Below, piece after piece: positions 35,531 to 44,558 of a stretch of 64,000 nt of DNA (position 1 is its first letter; each line of letters starts with the position of its first letter). The notes below the pieces were generated by a model. It was not told the origin of the DNA and ran no database searches. It was given only the letters and a program-made list of their open reading frames with translations. The translations under genes were made by a program, and so were the position numbers. The stretch comes from Bacteroidota bacterium. Lineage in GTDB: Bacteria; Bacteroidota; Bacteroidia; NS11-12g; UBA9320. The stretch lies in the NCBI GenBank assembly GCA_016124755.1, contig WGNA01000008.1:62001-126000 (forward strand), read 5' to 3'.

Positions 35531-36748
35531 ATGAAAAACGGGTTCCGGAATACCTTCCGGTCGTTGAAATATCCGAATTACCGGTTGTTTATTACCGGAC
35601 AATCCATTTCGATTCTCGGCACCTGGATGCAACGAACGGCGGTGAGTTGGGTGGTGTACGAACTCACGAATTCGACTTTTATGCTCGGACTCACCATGTT
35701 TGCTTCACAGTTTCCGTCTTTTATTTTTTCGCTTTACGGTGGAATTATTTCGGATCGTTACGACCGACATAAAATCATTATCGTTACACAGATTGCATCG
35801 ATGATTCAGGCATTGGTGCTGGCAACATTAGTATATTTTGGATGGGCGGAAGTTTGGCATATAATGGCGCTGAGTGCATTGTTGGGCGTTGTAAATGCTT
35901 TTGATATACCGGCCCGGCAGCCCTTGGTACATCAGCTTGTAAGCGATCCGGCTGATGTACAGAATGCGTTGGCCTTAAATTCTTCGGTGGTAAATATTGC
36001 CCGGTTTGTGGGGCCGGCTTTATCCGGATTTGTACTCGCAGCATTTGGAGCCGGAATTTGTTTTTATTTTAATGCATTGAGTTTTCTGGCGGTTATTATT
36101 TCACTTTTTATGTTAAAACTAACACCACAGGTAATTCGTCCGAAAACACAAAAAGCAAAAATGGAATTGATCGAAGGATTCCGGTATATGAAAAATCACC
36201 GTGTTCTCGCTCCGATCATGTTGTACATTCTTTTCATTAGTTTGTTTGTAATGCCTTACGATACATTAATACCGGAATTTGCAAAATCCATTTTCAGCGG
36301 AGATGCCAAAACATACGGTTATATTCTGAGCAGTGTTGGTTTCGGAGCGTTAATGGGAACCATATTTCTGGCGACATTAAAATCGGAGGATAAGCAGGGT
36401 TTTATTTTATTGATTAATACCCTTGCGTTGGGCGTTGGTCTGATTTGTTTTTCGTTGATTCATTTTCTACCGGCGACATTAATTTTCGGAGCGTTGGCCG
36501 GTTTCGGAGCAATGACGCAGACGACGATTTGTTTAACGGTAATTCAGACCCGCACCGAACCGGAAATGCGCGGACGAATGATTTCCTATTTTGCCATGGC
36601 ATTATTTGGAATGCTCCCGATCGGAAGTCTGATTATCGGCGCAGTGTCGCATCAATTGGGGAGTTCGGTTACGATGTTGATTCAGGGGATAATTGCATTA
36701 ATTATTGCGATGGTATTTTATCCGGTGTTCCGGAAACCGGTAAAATAG
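35531..36748 (+). CDS. MFS transporter, EntS/MFS_3-like exporter
   Basis: 405 residues from ATG 35531 (MKNGFRNTFRSLKYPNYRLFITGQ); the frame extends further up inside the previous gene but that part is out-of-frame coding. Twelve hydrophobic segments can be followed from LFITGQSISILGTWMQRTAVSWVVY to VTMLIQGIIALIIAMVFYPVF. The MFS loop 2-3 motif is GGIISDRYDRHKIIIVTQ. The set FDIPARQPLVHQLV and TQTTICLTVIQTRTEPEMRGRM is typical of the EntS-like (TIGR/MFS_3) group that exports siderophores and drugs. Last gene of the MarR operon. Confidence 0.93.
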   Translation: MKNGFRNTFRSLKYPNYRLFITGQSISILGTWMQRTAVSWVVYELTNSTFMLGLTMFASQFPSFIFSLYGGIISDRYDRHKIIIVTQIASMIQALVLATLVYFGWAEVWHIMALSALLGVVNAFDIPARQPLVHQLVSDPADVQNALALNSSVVNIARFVGPALSGFVLAAFGAGICFYFNALSFLAVIISLFMLKLTPQVIRPKTQKAKMELIEGFRYMKNHRVLAPIMLYILFISLFVMPYDTLIPEFAKSIFSGDAKTYGYILSSVGFGALMGTIFLATLKSEDKQGFILLINTLALGVGLICFSLIHFLPATLIFGALAGFGAMTQTTICLTVIQTRTEPEMRGRMISYFAMALFGMLPIGSLIIGAVSHQLGSSVTMLIQGIIALIIAMVFYPVFRKPVK

Positions 36749-36825
36749 ATGAAGATTTTGGGGTGTAAGAATTATTTAATGGAAGTCTTTCATTTTTATG
36801 TTTTCGATTTTTTCGTTTTTTATTT

Positions 36826-37161
36826 AATGCTTCTCCGTTTGGATACACCAGGATTGCGAATCGGTTTATGCATCGATGAACAATCTCTTTTCTCACTTTT
36901 TTCTTGATAAAAAAGTAAGCAAAAAATCAAGTCGGAAAGAAAGCTGCCTAAGCTCCCTTTGTCATTTGTTGAAAATCTGAGAAAGAAGTGTCAAGCACTT
37001 TCCGGATTTTCTACCAAATGACAAATTCACTCCGGGGCTATCCCGCCTTTCCGACGACCCACCCACGCGTTCCTATTCTTGTTTTAGGATCCGCTTCGCA
37101 AAATTCATTTTGTTCTTTTTAATACCAATCACAAGTTGGTGTAATTATGCGGAGAAACATT
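36826..37161 (+). mobile_element. MITE-like palindromic element, copy 2
   Basis: 336 bp, AATGCTTCTCCG ... GCGGAGAAACATT. Best-preserved copy. Nested pairing: ends TTCTCCG/CGGAGAA and TACACCA/TTGGTGTA; CTTGAT/ATCAAG; GTCGGAAAG/CTTTCCGAC; TCATTTGTTGAAAATC/GATTTTCTACCAAATGA; centre AAGTGTCAAGCACTT. Flanked by ttttattt (36818-36825) and ttttatta (37162-37169), 7 of 8 identical. Lies between the MFS gene and the PhoX-like gene. Confidence 0.78.
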
Positions 37162-37194
37162 TTTTATTATGTGATTTTACATAGACGGAATTAG

Positions 37195-37213
37195 ATCAAT
37201 ATCACCTATTGAT
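37195..37213. promoter_or_regulatory. Operator-like inverted repeat
   Basis: ATCAATA-TCACC-TATTGAT, arms 7 bp, 218 bases upstream of the PhoX-like gene's start. Size suits a dimeric regulator; no regulator can be named. Confidence 0.35.
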
Positions 37214-37430
37214 TTAACCATATAAAAGCAGGATTTATACACCCTCTTATTTGCAGGCTAAATGTCAACTTATGGTGATTGCTTTCCACAAAATGAAAGA
37301 CTTCTTCCACAGTGGTTTTATTAAATTATTGTGAAGATTTTGGAAACTTCCGGCACATCATTCCTTAATGCTAATTCTACGGAGTCGTAACCTGAAAATT
37401 CTCCTTTTGCACCGGTTAAAAAGTAGAAAG

Positions 37431-40400
37431 ATGAAACTAAAAACCTGGCTCCTTTTCGTGGGAATCTCCCTCGGATTCAGCGCTTCGGCGCAAATCAAAT
37501 TCGATCCTAAGATCGATGTAAACTTCCTCTCGGATACGCTCATGCACACGGGAGATCCTCTCAAATTCCAAATCCTTTTTAAGGGTGGATATGATCATGT
37601 ACAAACTACTGCAACGTATGGTCACGCCGCAGACACTGCAATTGCTAAAAGCTGGAACGACTTTATCGGTTTTACACCGGATCCGACCGGTGCAAGTCTT
37701 GGCTGGATTTCCATCAACCACGAAGAAGTTGTATCGAACGACAAAATTGGTGACGGTGGAGGAATGACCGTTTTTCGTGTAAAGAGAGATCCGAACACCG
37801 ACACGCTCATTATTATGGAACAAACCCTTTCTGATGGACGAAAAGGGAAATTTTTTAATGTGGATTTTGCCAACACAACCGGAGAAACCGGAATGAATTG
37901 TGGCGGTATTGTTTCTCAGGTCGACGGAAGAATCTGGACGGCTGAAGAATGGTTCCGGTACAGTAACAAAGACATCGCAGATCGCGATACCAGTGATTTT
38001 ATTATCGGTCAGGGTACCGTGAACGGACAATCATCACCCGCCGGTTTTGCCGGTTACAACGGTGAGCAAATCCAGAAATTCGAGAACTTCAACTACATGG
38101 TGGAAATCGATCCGCGCGAAGCGAAAGCTATTCGCAAACAATACAACTGGGGTCGGCAGAATTTTGAAGGTGGTGTTGTAATGGAAGACAACAAAACCGT
38201 GTACACGGGCGCCGATGCAACTCCGGGATTCTTCACCAAGTTTGTTGCCGATGCCGCCGGTGATTTCACTTCCGGAAAAACGTATGTGTACCGACACATC
38301 GATAGTAATGTGCGAATGACACACTGGTCTTCTCAGCTTGAAACCTATGCCGAAATTTCTGCTTACGACGAGGTGAACGACCGAATTTATTCTACCGAAT
38401 CGAATAACTTCGGAGTTACCGTTTTCTCTCTTAAAAACGGTAGTGTTTCTAAAATTGACTATATTGATCTTAGCGCAAACGGTGCTGCCCCAACTTCGGT
38501 TGCTTGCAATAATGGTGTTCTTGCGGTTGCACTTCCGAACGCAACTAAAACAGATGCAGGAACAGTGAGATTCTACGATAAGGATCTGAAACTTGTTAAA
38601 ACCGTAACCGTTGGTGCGTTGCCGGATATGATCACGTTCACCGGCGATGGAAAATATGTGTTGGTTGCGAACGAGGGTGAACCCAACGACGATTACACAA
38701 TTGATCCGGAAGGAAGCGTATCCGTAATCGATCTTACAAACGGTGTTGCCAATGCAACCGTGATGAATGCAGATTTCAACGGAGTTACAATTCCTGCTGA
38801 TGTTCGCATCTTCGGTAGAAAAGCAGAATCTCAGTCTGAACTTTTTATTTCTGAATACGCAGAAGGTTCATCCAATCACAAATACCTGGAGATTTTTAAT
38901 GCATCAAACCAAACCATCAGTCTCGATAACTATGCTTTCCCGAATACATCAAACGGCGCCACAACCAACGGTGAATACGAATTCTGGAATGCATTTCCAA
39001 CCGGCGCTACTATCGCTCCGGGTAAGACCTACGTAATTGCTCACGGAAGTTCTGATGCTTCGATTTTGGCTAAAACCGATTACCAATTCACTTACCTCAG
39101 CAATGGAAACGATGGTTTCTGTTTAACGAAAGGTGGAACCTGGAACGATGCAAACAGCAACTCTGCGATTGATGCCGGTGAAATGACCGGATTCACTATT
39201 CTTGACTGTGTGGGTGATTGGGGTGCTGATCCGGGTGCTGGTTGGAGTGTCGCCGGTGTATCCGATGCAACCAAAGATCATACACTCGTTCGCAAAGCGG
39301 GCAAAAAAGCAAATGCAGATTGGACAGCTTCAGCGGGAACGAATGCTGACAACAGCGAGTGGATTGTTTTAGATAACAATACATGGACAGATGTAGGAAT
39401 CCGAAAAATGGGTGTTTTCTCAACTCCTCAGCAAGACATTGAGCCGGAATACATCGCCGTAAGCACTGATAATAAAACAGCGTATGTAACGCTTCAGGAA
39501 AACAATGCGATTGCAGTTGTAGATATCGCCACAGCTAAGGTTACCAAAATACTTCCTTTGGGCTATAAAGATCACAGCCTAACTGAAAATTCATTAGATG
39601 CCTCCGACAAGGACAATGCAATCGGAAATGAAAAAACGTATGCAAACCTTAAAGGTATGTATATGCCAGATGCGATTGCTGTTGCCAACATTGGTGGTAA
39701 AGATTATTTATTAACAGCTAATGAAGGTGATTCCAGAGATTACGATGGTTACTCTGAAGAAGCACGGGTTAAAGATTTAACACTCGATCCGACTGCTTTC
39801 CCAAATGCTTCAACCATTCAGGCAGAAGATGCACTCGGCAGATTGAAAACAACTACCAGTATGGGAGATACAGATGGAGACGGAGATTTCGATGTAATTT
39901 ATAGCTACGGCGGACGAAGTTTTTCGATCTGGGATACCGATGGAAATCAGATTTTCGACAGCAAGAATCAGCTTGAAACCATGCTCGCAACCATGTTTGC
40001 AGGAAACTATCCGGCTGATCGTGATGATGATAAAGGAGCTGAACCCGAATCGGTAACGGTGGGTGTAATTGGTTCTAAAACTTTTGCCTTTATTGGTTGT
40101 GAAAGATCTGCAGGCGTATTCGTTTACGACATCACGGATCCGGCAAAGGCTCATTATGTAACGTATTACAACAAAAACGGAAACGACAGAAGCCCGGAAG
40201 GACTCATCTTTATTTCGCGAACTAAATCAGACGACGGAGAAGCGTATCTGATTTCTACTAATGAAGTTATTGATGACTACCACGGTTCCGTTAGCGCCTA
40301 CAGAATCTATGGTCTTGATGGCAAAAACTGGGTTGAGATCAACAACCATGACCTTGACAAAATGCTCAATTTCGATTCAGAATCCGTTAATGTGGGTGCC

Positions 40401-41279
40401 ACTATGTTCAACCGTCTGGAATGGGTAACATACGACACAGACACCAAAGCGGTTTATTTCACTGAAACAGGTCGCGACAATCCGGGAAGTAGCTGGGCAG
40501 ATGACTATGCTAAAGGCGGTCACCACGCAAATCACACACTTGCCAGAGCTGCTGCTCAGGGTGTAAGTGCCAATGATAAAACCTATGTTGACTACTATGG
40601 TCGTGTTTTGAAATACGATCCGGCTACCGAACAAGTAACCGTTCACATCGAAGGCGGTCCGGATTTCGCAACTTCGCCCGACAGTGCAAGCTATCCGAAA
40701 AACCACCTTTCAAATCCGGATGGTATCACAACTATGCACATTAACGGAAGAAGTTATCTGGTGATTTGCGAAGACCTGAATGGTACTTCAGCGGGTCGTG
40801 TTCCAGCCGGAATCACAACGCCTACCTGCGAATTGTATTTGCTGGATCTTACCATTGCAAAACCAACCGTAAATGATTTGGTTCGAATTGCAGTAAGTCC
40901 TTACGGGGCAGAAACTACAGGAGCGTGTCCAACTCCGGATGGAAAAACGCTTTTAGTGAATGCACAGCATCCAAGTACTAAAAATCCGTATCCGTATAAT
41001 TATTCATTAACCTACGCTTTAACAGGTTGGGAACTTGAGAAACATATTTTGGTTGAAGAATTAAAAAAGAAAAATGAGAATTTCATTTTCTATCCAAATC
41101 CGACCAACGGAAAAGTGGTTTTTGAAAAAACTCAGGATGTGGCGGTTTATGATGCAAAAGGAACATTGATTCAGGTGTTTGAACAAACCAATGAAATCGA
41201 TCTTTCTGCCTATGCAAACGGTGTTTATTATTTAAAAAACACTGAGGGAGCTACTAAGAAACTTGTACTCAATAATTAA
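37431..41279 (+). CDS. T9SS-secreted PhoX-like propeller with inserted choice-of-anchor I and lamin-tail domains
   Basis: 1282 residues from ATG 37431 (MKLKTWLLFVGISLGFSASAQ). Residues about 25-300 look like the first half of a PhoX/DUF839 protein (GWISINHEEVVSNDKIGDGGGMTVFRV, WTAEEWF, VEIDPREAKAIRKQYNWGRQNFEGG). At about 310-960 comes a choice-of-anchor I beta-propeller (GTVRFYDKDLKLVKTVTVGALPDMITF, YVLVANEGEPNDDY, LLTANEGDSRDY), itself interrupted at about 470-600 by a lamin-tail domain (LFISEYAEGSSNHKYLEIFN). From about 980 the PhoX half resumes (WVTYDTDTKAVYFTETGRDN, HLSNPDGITT, GAETTGACPTPDGKTLLVNAQHP). The end FYPNPTNGKVVF ... ANGVYYLKNT is a T9SS type A signal. Possible calcium-dependent phosphatase at the surface; activity uncertain. 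Confidence 0.9.
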   Translation: MKLKTWLLFVGISLGFSASAQIKFDPKIDVNFLSDTLMHTGDPLKFQILFKGGYDHVQTTATYGHAADTAIAKSWNDFIGFTPDPTGASLGWISINHEEVVSNDKIGDGGGMTVFRVKRDPNTDTLIIMEQTLSDGRKGKFFNVDFANTTGETGMNCGGIVSQVDGRIWTAEEWFRYSNKDIADRDTSDFIIGQGTVNGQSSPAGFAGYNGEQIQKFENFNYMVEIDPREAKAIRKQYNWGRQNFEGGVVMEDNKTVYTGADATPGFFTKFVADAAGDFTSGKTYVYRHIDSNVRMTHWSSQLETYAEISAYDEVNDRIYSTESNNFGVTVFSLKNGSVSKIDYIDLSANGAAPTSVACNNGVLAVALPNATKTDAGTVRFYDKDLKLVKTVTVGALPDMITFTGDGKYVLVANEGEPNDDYTIDPEGSVSVIDLTNGVANATVMNADFNGVTIPADVRIFGRKAESQSELFISEYAEGSSNHKYLEIFNASNQTISLDNYAFPNTSNGATTNGEYEFWNAFPTGATIAPGKTYVIAHGSSDASILAKTDYQFTYLSNGNDGFCLTKGGTWNDANSNSAIDAGEMTGFTILDCVGDWGADPGAGWSVAGVSDATKDHTLVRKAGKKANADWTASAGTNADNSEWIVLDNNTWTDVGIRKMGVFSTPQQDIEPEYIAVSTDNKTAYVTLQENNAIAVVDIATAKVTKILPLGYKDHSLTENSLDASDKDNAIGNEKTYANLKGMYMPDAIAVANIGGKDYLLTANEGDSRDYDGYSEEARVKDLTLDPTAFPNASTIQAEDALGRLKTTTSMGDTDGDGDFDVIYSYGGRSFSIWDTDGNQIFDSKNQLETMLATMFAGNYPADRDDDKGAEPESVTVGVIGSKTFAFIGCERSAGVFVYDITDPAKAHYVTYYNKNGNDRSPEGLIFISRTKSDDGEAYLISTNEVIDDYHGSVSAYRIYGLDGKNWVEINNHDLDKMLNFDSESVNVGATMFNRLEWVTYDTDTKAVYFTETGRDNPGSSWADDYAKGGHHANHTLARAAAQGVSANDKTYVDYYGRVLKYDPATEQVTVHIEGGPDFATSPDSASYPKNHLSNPDGITTMHINGRSYLVICEDLNGTSAGRVPAGITTPTCELYLLDLTIAKPTVNDLVRIAVSPYGAETTGACPTPDGKTLLVNAQHPSTKNPYPYNYSLTYALTGWELEKHILVEELKKKNENFIFYPNPTNGKVVFEKTQDVAVYDAKGTLIQVFEQTNEIDLSAYANGVYYLKNTEGATKKLVLNN

Positions 41280-41302
41280 TTTTTTCTAATTGTGTCTTTG
41301 GG

Positions 41303-41333
41303 AGCCCCGGTAAGCCGGGGCTTTCCCTTTTTA
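41303..41333 (+). terminator. Rho-independent terminator after the PhoX-like gene
   Basis: AGCCCCGG-TAAG-CCGGGGCT followed by TTCCCTTTTT, 24 bases past the stop. The peroxidase gene begins only 10 bases after it, so read-through would be needed for joint transcription. Confidence 0.85.
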
Positions 41334-41342
41334 TATAAGAGC

Positions 41343-43154
41343 ATGAAAAACGTATTTATCGGTGTGTGTGCCTTGCTGATGGTTTTGTTTACAGCAAAAC
41401 TTTTTAGCTCAGAAGAACCGAACCGTAATGTGAAGAAGCTTTATATCACCAAGCTCGAAGAACTCATTGAATCTTTAGACGCATTGATGAAATCGGTTCA
41501 TTCGGGAAATCCGGATGATCTGAGAAATGCATATTCAGAAAGCCGTAAAAAATTTAAATCGGTTGAGTTTTTAATGGCTCACATAGATCATGAGTTTTAT
41601 TTAAAAAACATAAACGGAGCACCATTACCCAAACTTGAGAAAAATGTACCGGAAAGACGAATTATTGAACCATCCGGATTTCAGGTAATTGATGAATTGA
41701 TTGGTGAAGAGGATTTCGATAAAACCGAATTGTTGAACCACATCGAAAACCTCCGGAACAAAATTCAGGAAATGATTAATTACCAGCGGGCATTTTGGTT
41801 TAACGACGACATTATTGCCAGAGCCGTTCAATATCAACTGATCAGAAATTATGTTTTAGGCGTAACGGGTTTTGATACGCCCGGCACATTACAGGGCATT
41901 GAAGATGCGGCTTCTTCTGTTGCGGGAATTCAGGAATTTATGATGATCTGGAAATCCGATTGGGCTAAAGAAGCCGAAAAAATTAGTTCACAGCAGATTA
42001 AATTTTTAAACAAAAACAACGACTTTAATTCATTCGACAGATTAGAATATTATAAGAAATATTGGCAACCCCATTATTCATTTTGGATTAAAAAATTTAA
42101 AAACTCCGGAGAAGATTTTTGGAAAGAAGTACCGGGAATGCCCATTGAATTGAATGGAAAAAGTGATCACCTGTTTTCATCTGATTTTTTAAATAAGGCC
42201 GCATTTCTGGATTTTGCTTTCTCCGATGTAAATGAGAAATCCATTGCCTTGGGGAAGAGATTGTTCTTTGATCCGGGACTTTCTGCAGATGGAAAAGTTT
42301 CGTGCGGAACCTGTCATCAACCCGGTAAAGGCTATGCCGACGGATTGCCGAAAAGCAGAGCGGGAGACGGAAAGGAATTCGTCGACCGCAATGCACCCGG
42401 ACTTATAAATGCGCTGTACGCCAAAGCTTATTTTTACGATTTGCGCTCCGAACATTTATCGCAGCAGTTTGAACATGTAATTTTTAGTGATCTGGAATTC
42501 AACACTACGCTGATTGATATTTTGAAAAAGCTGCAATCGGATAAAACGTATTATGAAGAATTTAAAAATGCATTTCCGGCACATGCAAATAATCCGGTGA
42601 ATGTTTTCACATTTAAAAGTTCTTTATCGGCATATATCACTTCACTAACCGGTTTTGACAGTGAGTTTGATAAATTCATGCGCGGGGAAAATAAAGGCCT
42701 TAGTATATCTGCCCAACGCGGGTATAATTTATTTATGGGAAAAGCGGCTTGCGGAACGTGTCATTTTGCTCCGACGTTTTCGGGATTGGTGCCTCCGTAT
42801 TTTAATGATTCGGAGAGTGAGGTGTTGGGTGTTCCATCCGACACAACGTATCAAAAACCGGATGCGGACGACGGACGATATAACCGCCGGGTTTTACGCG
42901 AAACCGTTGATTTTTACCGGCACTCGTTTAAGACAACAACGGTTCGCAACACGTCGGTTACCGCTCCGTACATGCACAACGGCGTTTTTTCCAATTACGA
43001 TCAGCTTCTTGAATTTTACAACAACGGAGGAGGAACTGGTCATGGATTAAAAGTGGAATATCAAACCCTTGCCGGCGATAGTTTGCATTTAAATAAGGCA
43101 GAACTAAAAGATATCGAAATGTTTATGCGGTCTCTGGAGTTTGTGCCGGAATGA
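41343..43154 (+). CDS. Di-haem cytochrome c peroxidase with N-terminal helical domain
   Basis: 603 residues from ATG 41343 (MKNVFIGVCALLMVLFTAKLF, signal or anchor). Two haem c sites: CGTCHQPGKGYADG (about residue 320) and CGTCHFAPTFSG (about 470), with the family's LGKRLFFDPGLSADGKVSCGTCH before the first and TVRNTSVTAPYMHNGVFSNYDQLLEFYNNGGG near the end. It is of the CCP/MauG type: periplasmic, reduces peroxide or oxidises a partner. The first ~280 residues are a helical domain rich in Glu/Lys/Ile not found in classical CCP; in Bacteroidota such N-terminal parts resemble imelysin-like helical bundles (inference). Its neighbour is a surface PhoX-like protein, so the two may act on the same envelope process. 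Confidence 0.93.
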   Translation: MKNVFIGVCALLMVLFTAKLFSSEEPNRNVKKLYITKLEELIESLDALMKSVHSGNPDDLRNAYSESRKKFKSVEFLMAHIDHEFYLKNINGAPLPKLEKNVPERRIIEPSGFQVIDELIGEEDFDKTELLNHIENLRNKIQEMINYQRAFWFNDDIIARAVQYQLIRNYVLGVTGFDTPGTLQGIEDAASSVAGIQEFMMIWKSDWAKEAEKISSQQIKFLNKNNDFNSFDRLEYYKKYWQPHYSFWIKKFKNSGEDFWKEVPGMPIELNGKSDHLFSSDFLNKAAFLDFAFSDVNEKSIALGKRLFFDPGLSADGKVSCGTCHQPGKGYADGLPKSRAGDGKEFVDRNAPGLINALYAKAYFYDLRSEHLSQQFEHVIFSDLEFNTTLIDILKKLQSDKTYYEEFKNAFPAHANNPVNVFTFKSSLSAYITSLTGFDSEFDKFMRGENKGLSISAQRGYNLFMGKAACGTCHFAPTFSGLVPPYFNDSESEVLGVPSDTTYQKPDADDGRYNRRVLRETVDFYRHSFKTTTVRNTSVTAPYMHNGVFSNYDQLLEFYNNGGGTGHGLKVEYQTLAGDSLHLNKAELKDIEMFMRSLEFVPE

Positions 43155-43183
43155 TTGGAGGTAGTATGAATATGAAAATTCTG

Positions 43184-43483
43184 TTATGCCAAATCTCTTT
43201 CTACTGAAGTTATTCGATCTAGTTCTGATTCCTTTAACCGTTTTTCTTCTTCAATATCATAATCGTGCTGAAGTCCCAACCAGAATTTAGCTGAGGTTCC
43301 AAAATATTTTTGTAGTCGTAAGGCTGTGTTTGCTGTAATTCTGCGTTTGCCTTTAATGATCTGACTGATTCATGTTTGTGGAATAAATATATCTTTTGCC
43401 AGTTTGTAGGCCGAAATACCCAATGGGCTCAAAAACTCTTCTGTAAGAACCTCTCTCGGGTGAATATTTTTTAGCTTGTTCAT
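43184..43483 (-). pseudogene. higA: HigA-type antitoxin remnant, one in-frame stop
   Basis: Translating the minus strand from ATG 43483 gives MNKLKNIHPREVLTEEFLSP, then LGISAYKLAKDIFIPQT, a TGA at 43372-43370, and then ISQIIKGKRRITANTALRL, QKYFGTSAKFWLGLQHDYDI and so on to a TAA at 43184. This is a complete 99-codon HigA (XRE-family antitoxin) except for the TGA, at a place where family members have Arg in RISQIIKGKRRIT; CGA to TGA is a single transition. HigA binds its operator and neutralises HigB. With HigB also broken, selection to keep the antitoxin is gone. Confidence 0.88.
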
Positions 43484-43495
43484 TTTAATTTCTAT

Positions 43496-43780
43496 TTAGT
43501 GATAATCGGTTATTTCAACTTGAAACGCAATACCTTCATACCATTTGAATATTATTCTCCACTGTTGATTATCTCCGATACTGTAGAATTCGTTTAGGTT
43601 TCCCATTAACCTCTAAAGTCGGTTTGCCGGAGGAACTCTGAGGTCATTTATGTTTTGTGAATTATTAATCATCCTCAATTTACGTCTGGCCTTATTCTGA
43701 ATTTCAAATGGTAATTTTCGAGAGATTTCTTCATCCTATATCTTTTCGGTTTCCCTATCTCTAAAAGGCAATATTACTAT
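43496..43780 (-). pseudogene. higB: HigB-type toxin remnant, two in-frame stops and no start codon
   Basis: The minus strand reads ILPFRDRETEKI, stop, DEEISRKLPFEIQNKARRKL, RMINNSQNINDLRVPPANRL, stop, RLMGNLNEFYSIGDNQQWRI, IFKWYEGIAFQVEITDYH, then the natural TAA at 43498-43496. This is the RelE-superfamily HigB mRNA interferase along its full length; the stops (TAG, TAG) replace a likely Trp and Glu. No ATG is left at the front. It ends 12 bases before the higA start, the normal higBA order. Confidence 0.85.
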
Positions 43781-43923
43781 TTACATGAATTACTAAAGCC
43801 AAGGTCAGTAAATGGTTCTATTAACAAAAGGATGAAACTGACCCTAAGTCGAATTCCAATTAAAAGTAATCTGATTCATTGCCTTGCAAATTCTTCCCTA
43901 TCTTTCCAATCTATTTTCAAACT

Positions 43924-44496
43924 ATGGCATTCGATAATCTCGTCGGACTTTTTCGGCAGTATGTGAATTTTAGTGAAGAGGAGTTATCTTCTTTTACGGC
44001 TTGTTTGGTTCGAAAGGAGTACAAGCGCAATCAGATTATTTTAGAGGAAGGTGCGGTTGAAAAATGTCTGAGATTTATTGATTCCGGAATTTGCCGTCAG
44101 TACATTTTTAAAAACGGAGATGCGTACACCGTGAATCTTTGTCTTCAACATAATTTTTCATCTTCATACGGCTCTTTCACACAACAATCACCTTCCCGAA
44201 TGGGGATTTCAGCGATTACGGATGTAGTGGCCTGGGAAATTTCCCATCAGGATTTAAGTGAATTATACAACATGTCAAAAGAAGGGGAACGAATGGGGCG
44301 ACTTGCAGCCGAGGAATTATTCGCCGAAGCAGAAGATAAAGTGCTCGATCTGCTCGGTAAAACGGCATTAGAGCGGTATCAGGAATTACTTGACAATGAC
44401 CCAAAACTACTCACCAAAATTCCACAGAAATACATAGCGGAATATCTCGGGATGTCACCTGAATCGCTCAGCCGCTTAAAACACGCAATTGTTTAA
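43924..44496 (+). CDS. Crp/Fnr-family transcriptional regulator
   Basis: 190 residues from ATG 43924 (MAFDNLVGLFRQYVNFSEEEL); an upstream ATG would add 15 residues outside the fold. N-terminal cyclic-nucleotide-binding-type barrel (VRKEYKRNQIILEEGAVEKCLRFIDSGICRQYIFKNGDAYTVNLC) and C-terminal helix-turn-helix (KIPQKYIAEYLGMSPESLSRLKHAIV). The recognition helix has E-S-L-S-R, the E..SR arrangement that in E. coli Fnr reads TTGAT. No N-terminal cysteine cluster, so it is not an Fe-S FNR; the ligand is unknown. A perfect TTGAT-N4-ATCAA site lies 14 bases past its stop, before the TonB receptor gene, which is its likely target. Confidence 0.9.
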   Translation: MAFDNLVGLFRQYVNFSEEELSSFTACLVRKEYKRNQIILEEGAVEKCLRFIDSGICRQYIFKNGDAYTVNLCLQHNFSSSYGSFTQQSPSRMGISAITDVVAWEISHQDLSELYNMSKEGERMGRLAAEELFAEAEDKVLDLLGKTALERYQELLDNDPKLLTKIPQKYIAEYLGMSPESLSRLKHAIV

Positions 44497-44509
44497 CGGG
44501 CGAAATTTC

Positions 44510-44523
44510 TTGATATAGATCAA
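44510..44523 (+). promoter_or_regulatory. FNR-type operator upstream of TonB receptor gene
   Basis: TTGATATAGATCAA is a perfect TTGAT-N4-ATCAA palindrome. Its centre is 42 bases upstream of the receptor's start codon; if transcription starts near the ATG (a TACTTTG sits at 44548-44554) the site would be near -41.5, the class II activator position. The adjacent Crp/Fnr gene supplies a candidate regulator. Confidence 0.6.
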
Positions 44524-44558
44524 TGTCTCCACCGGATTGGACTTTTTTACTTTGCTGC

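Noticed and set aside
44510-44523. HcpR-type site
   Set aside because: HcpR sites read TTGAC-N4-GTCAA; the fourth/fifth positions here are AT, matching FNR instead.
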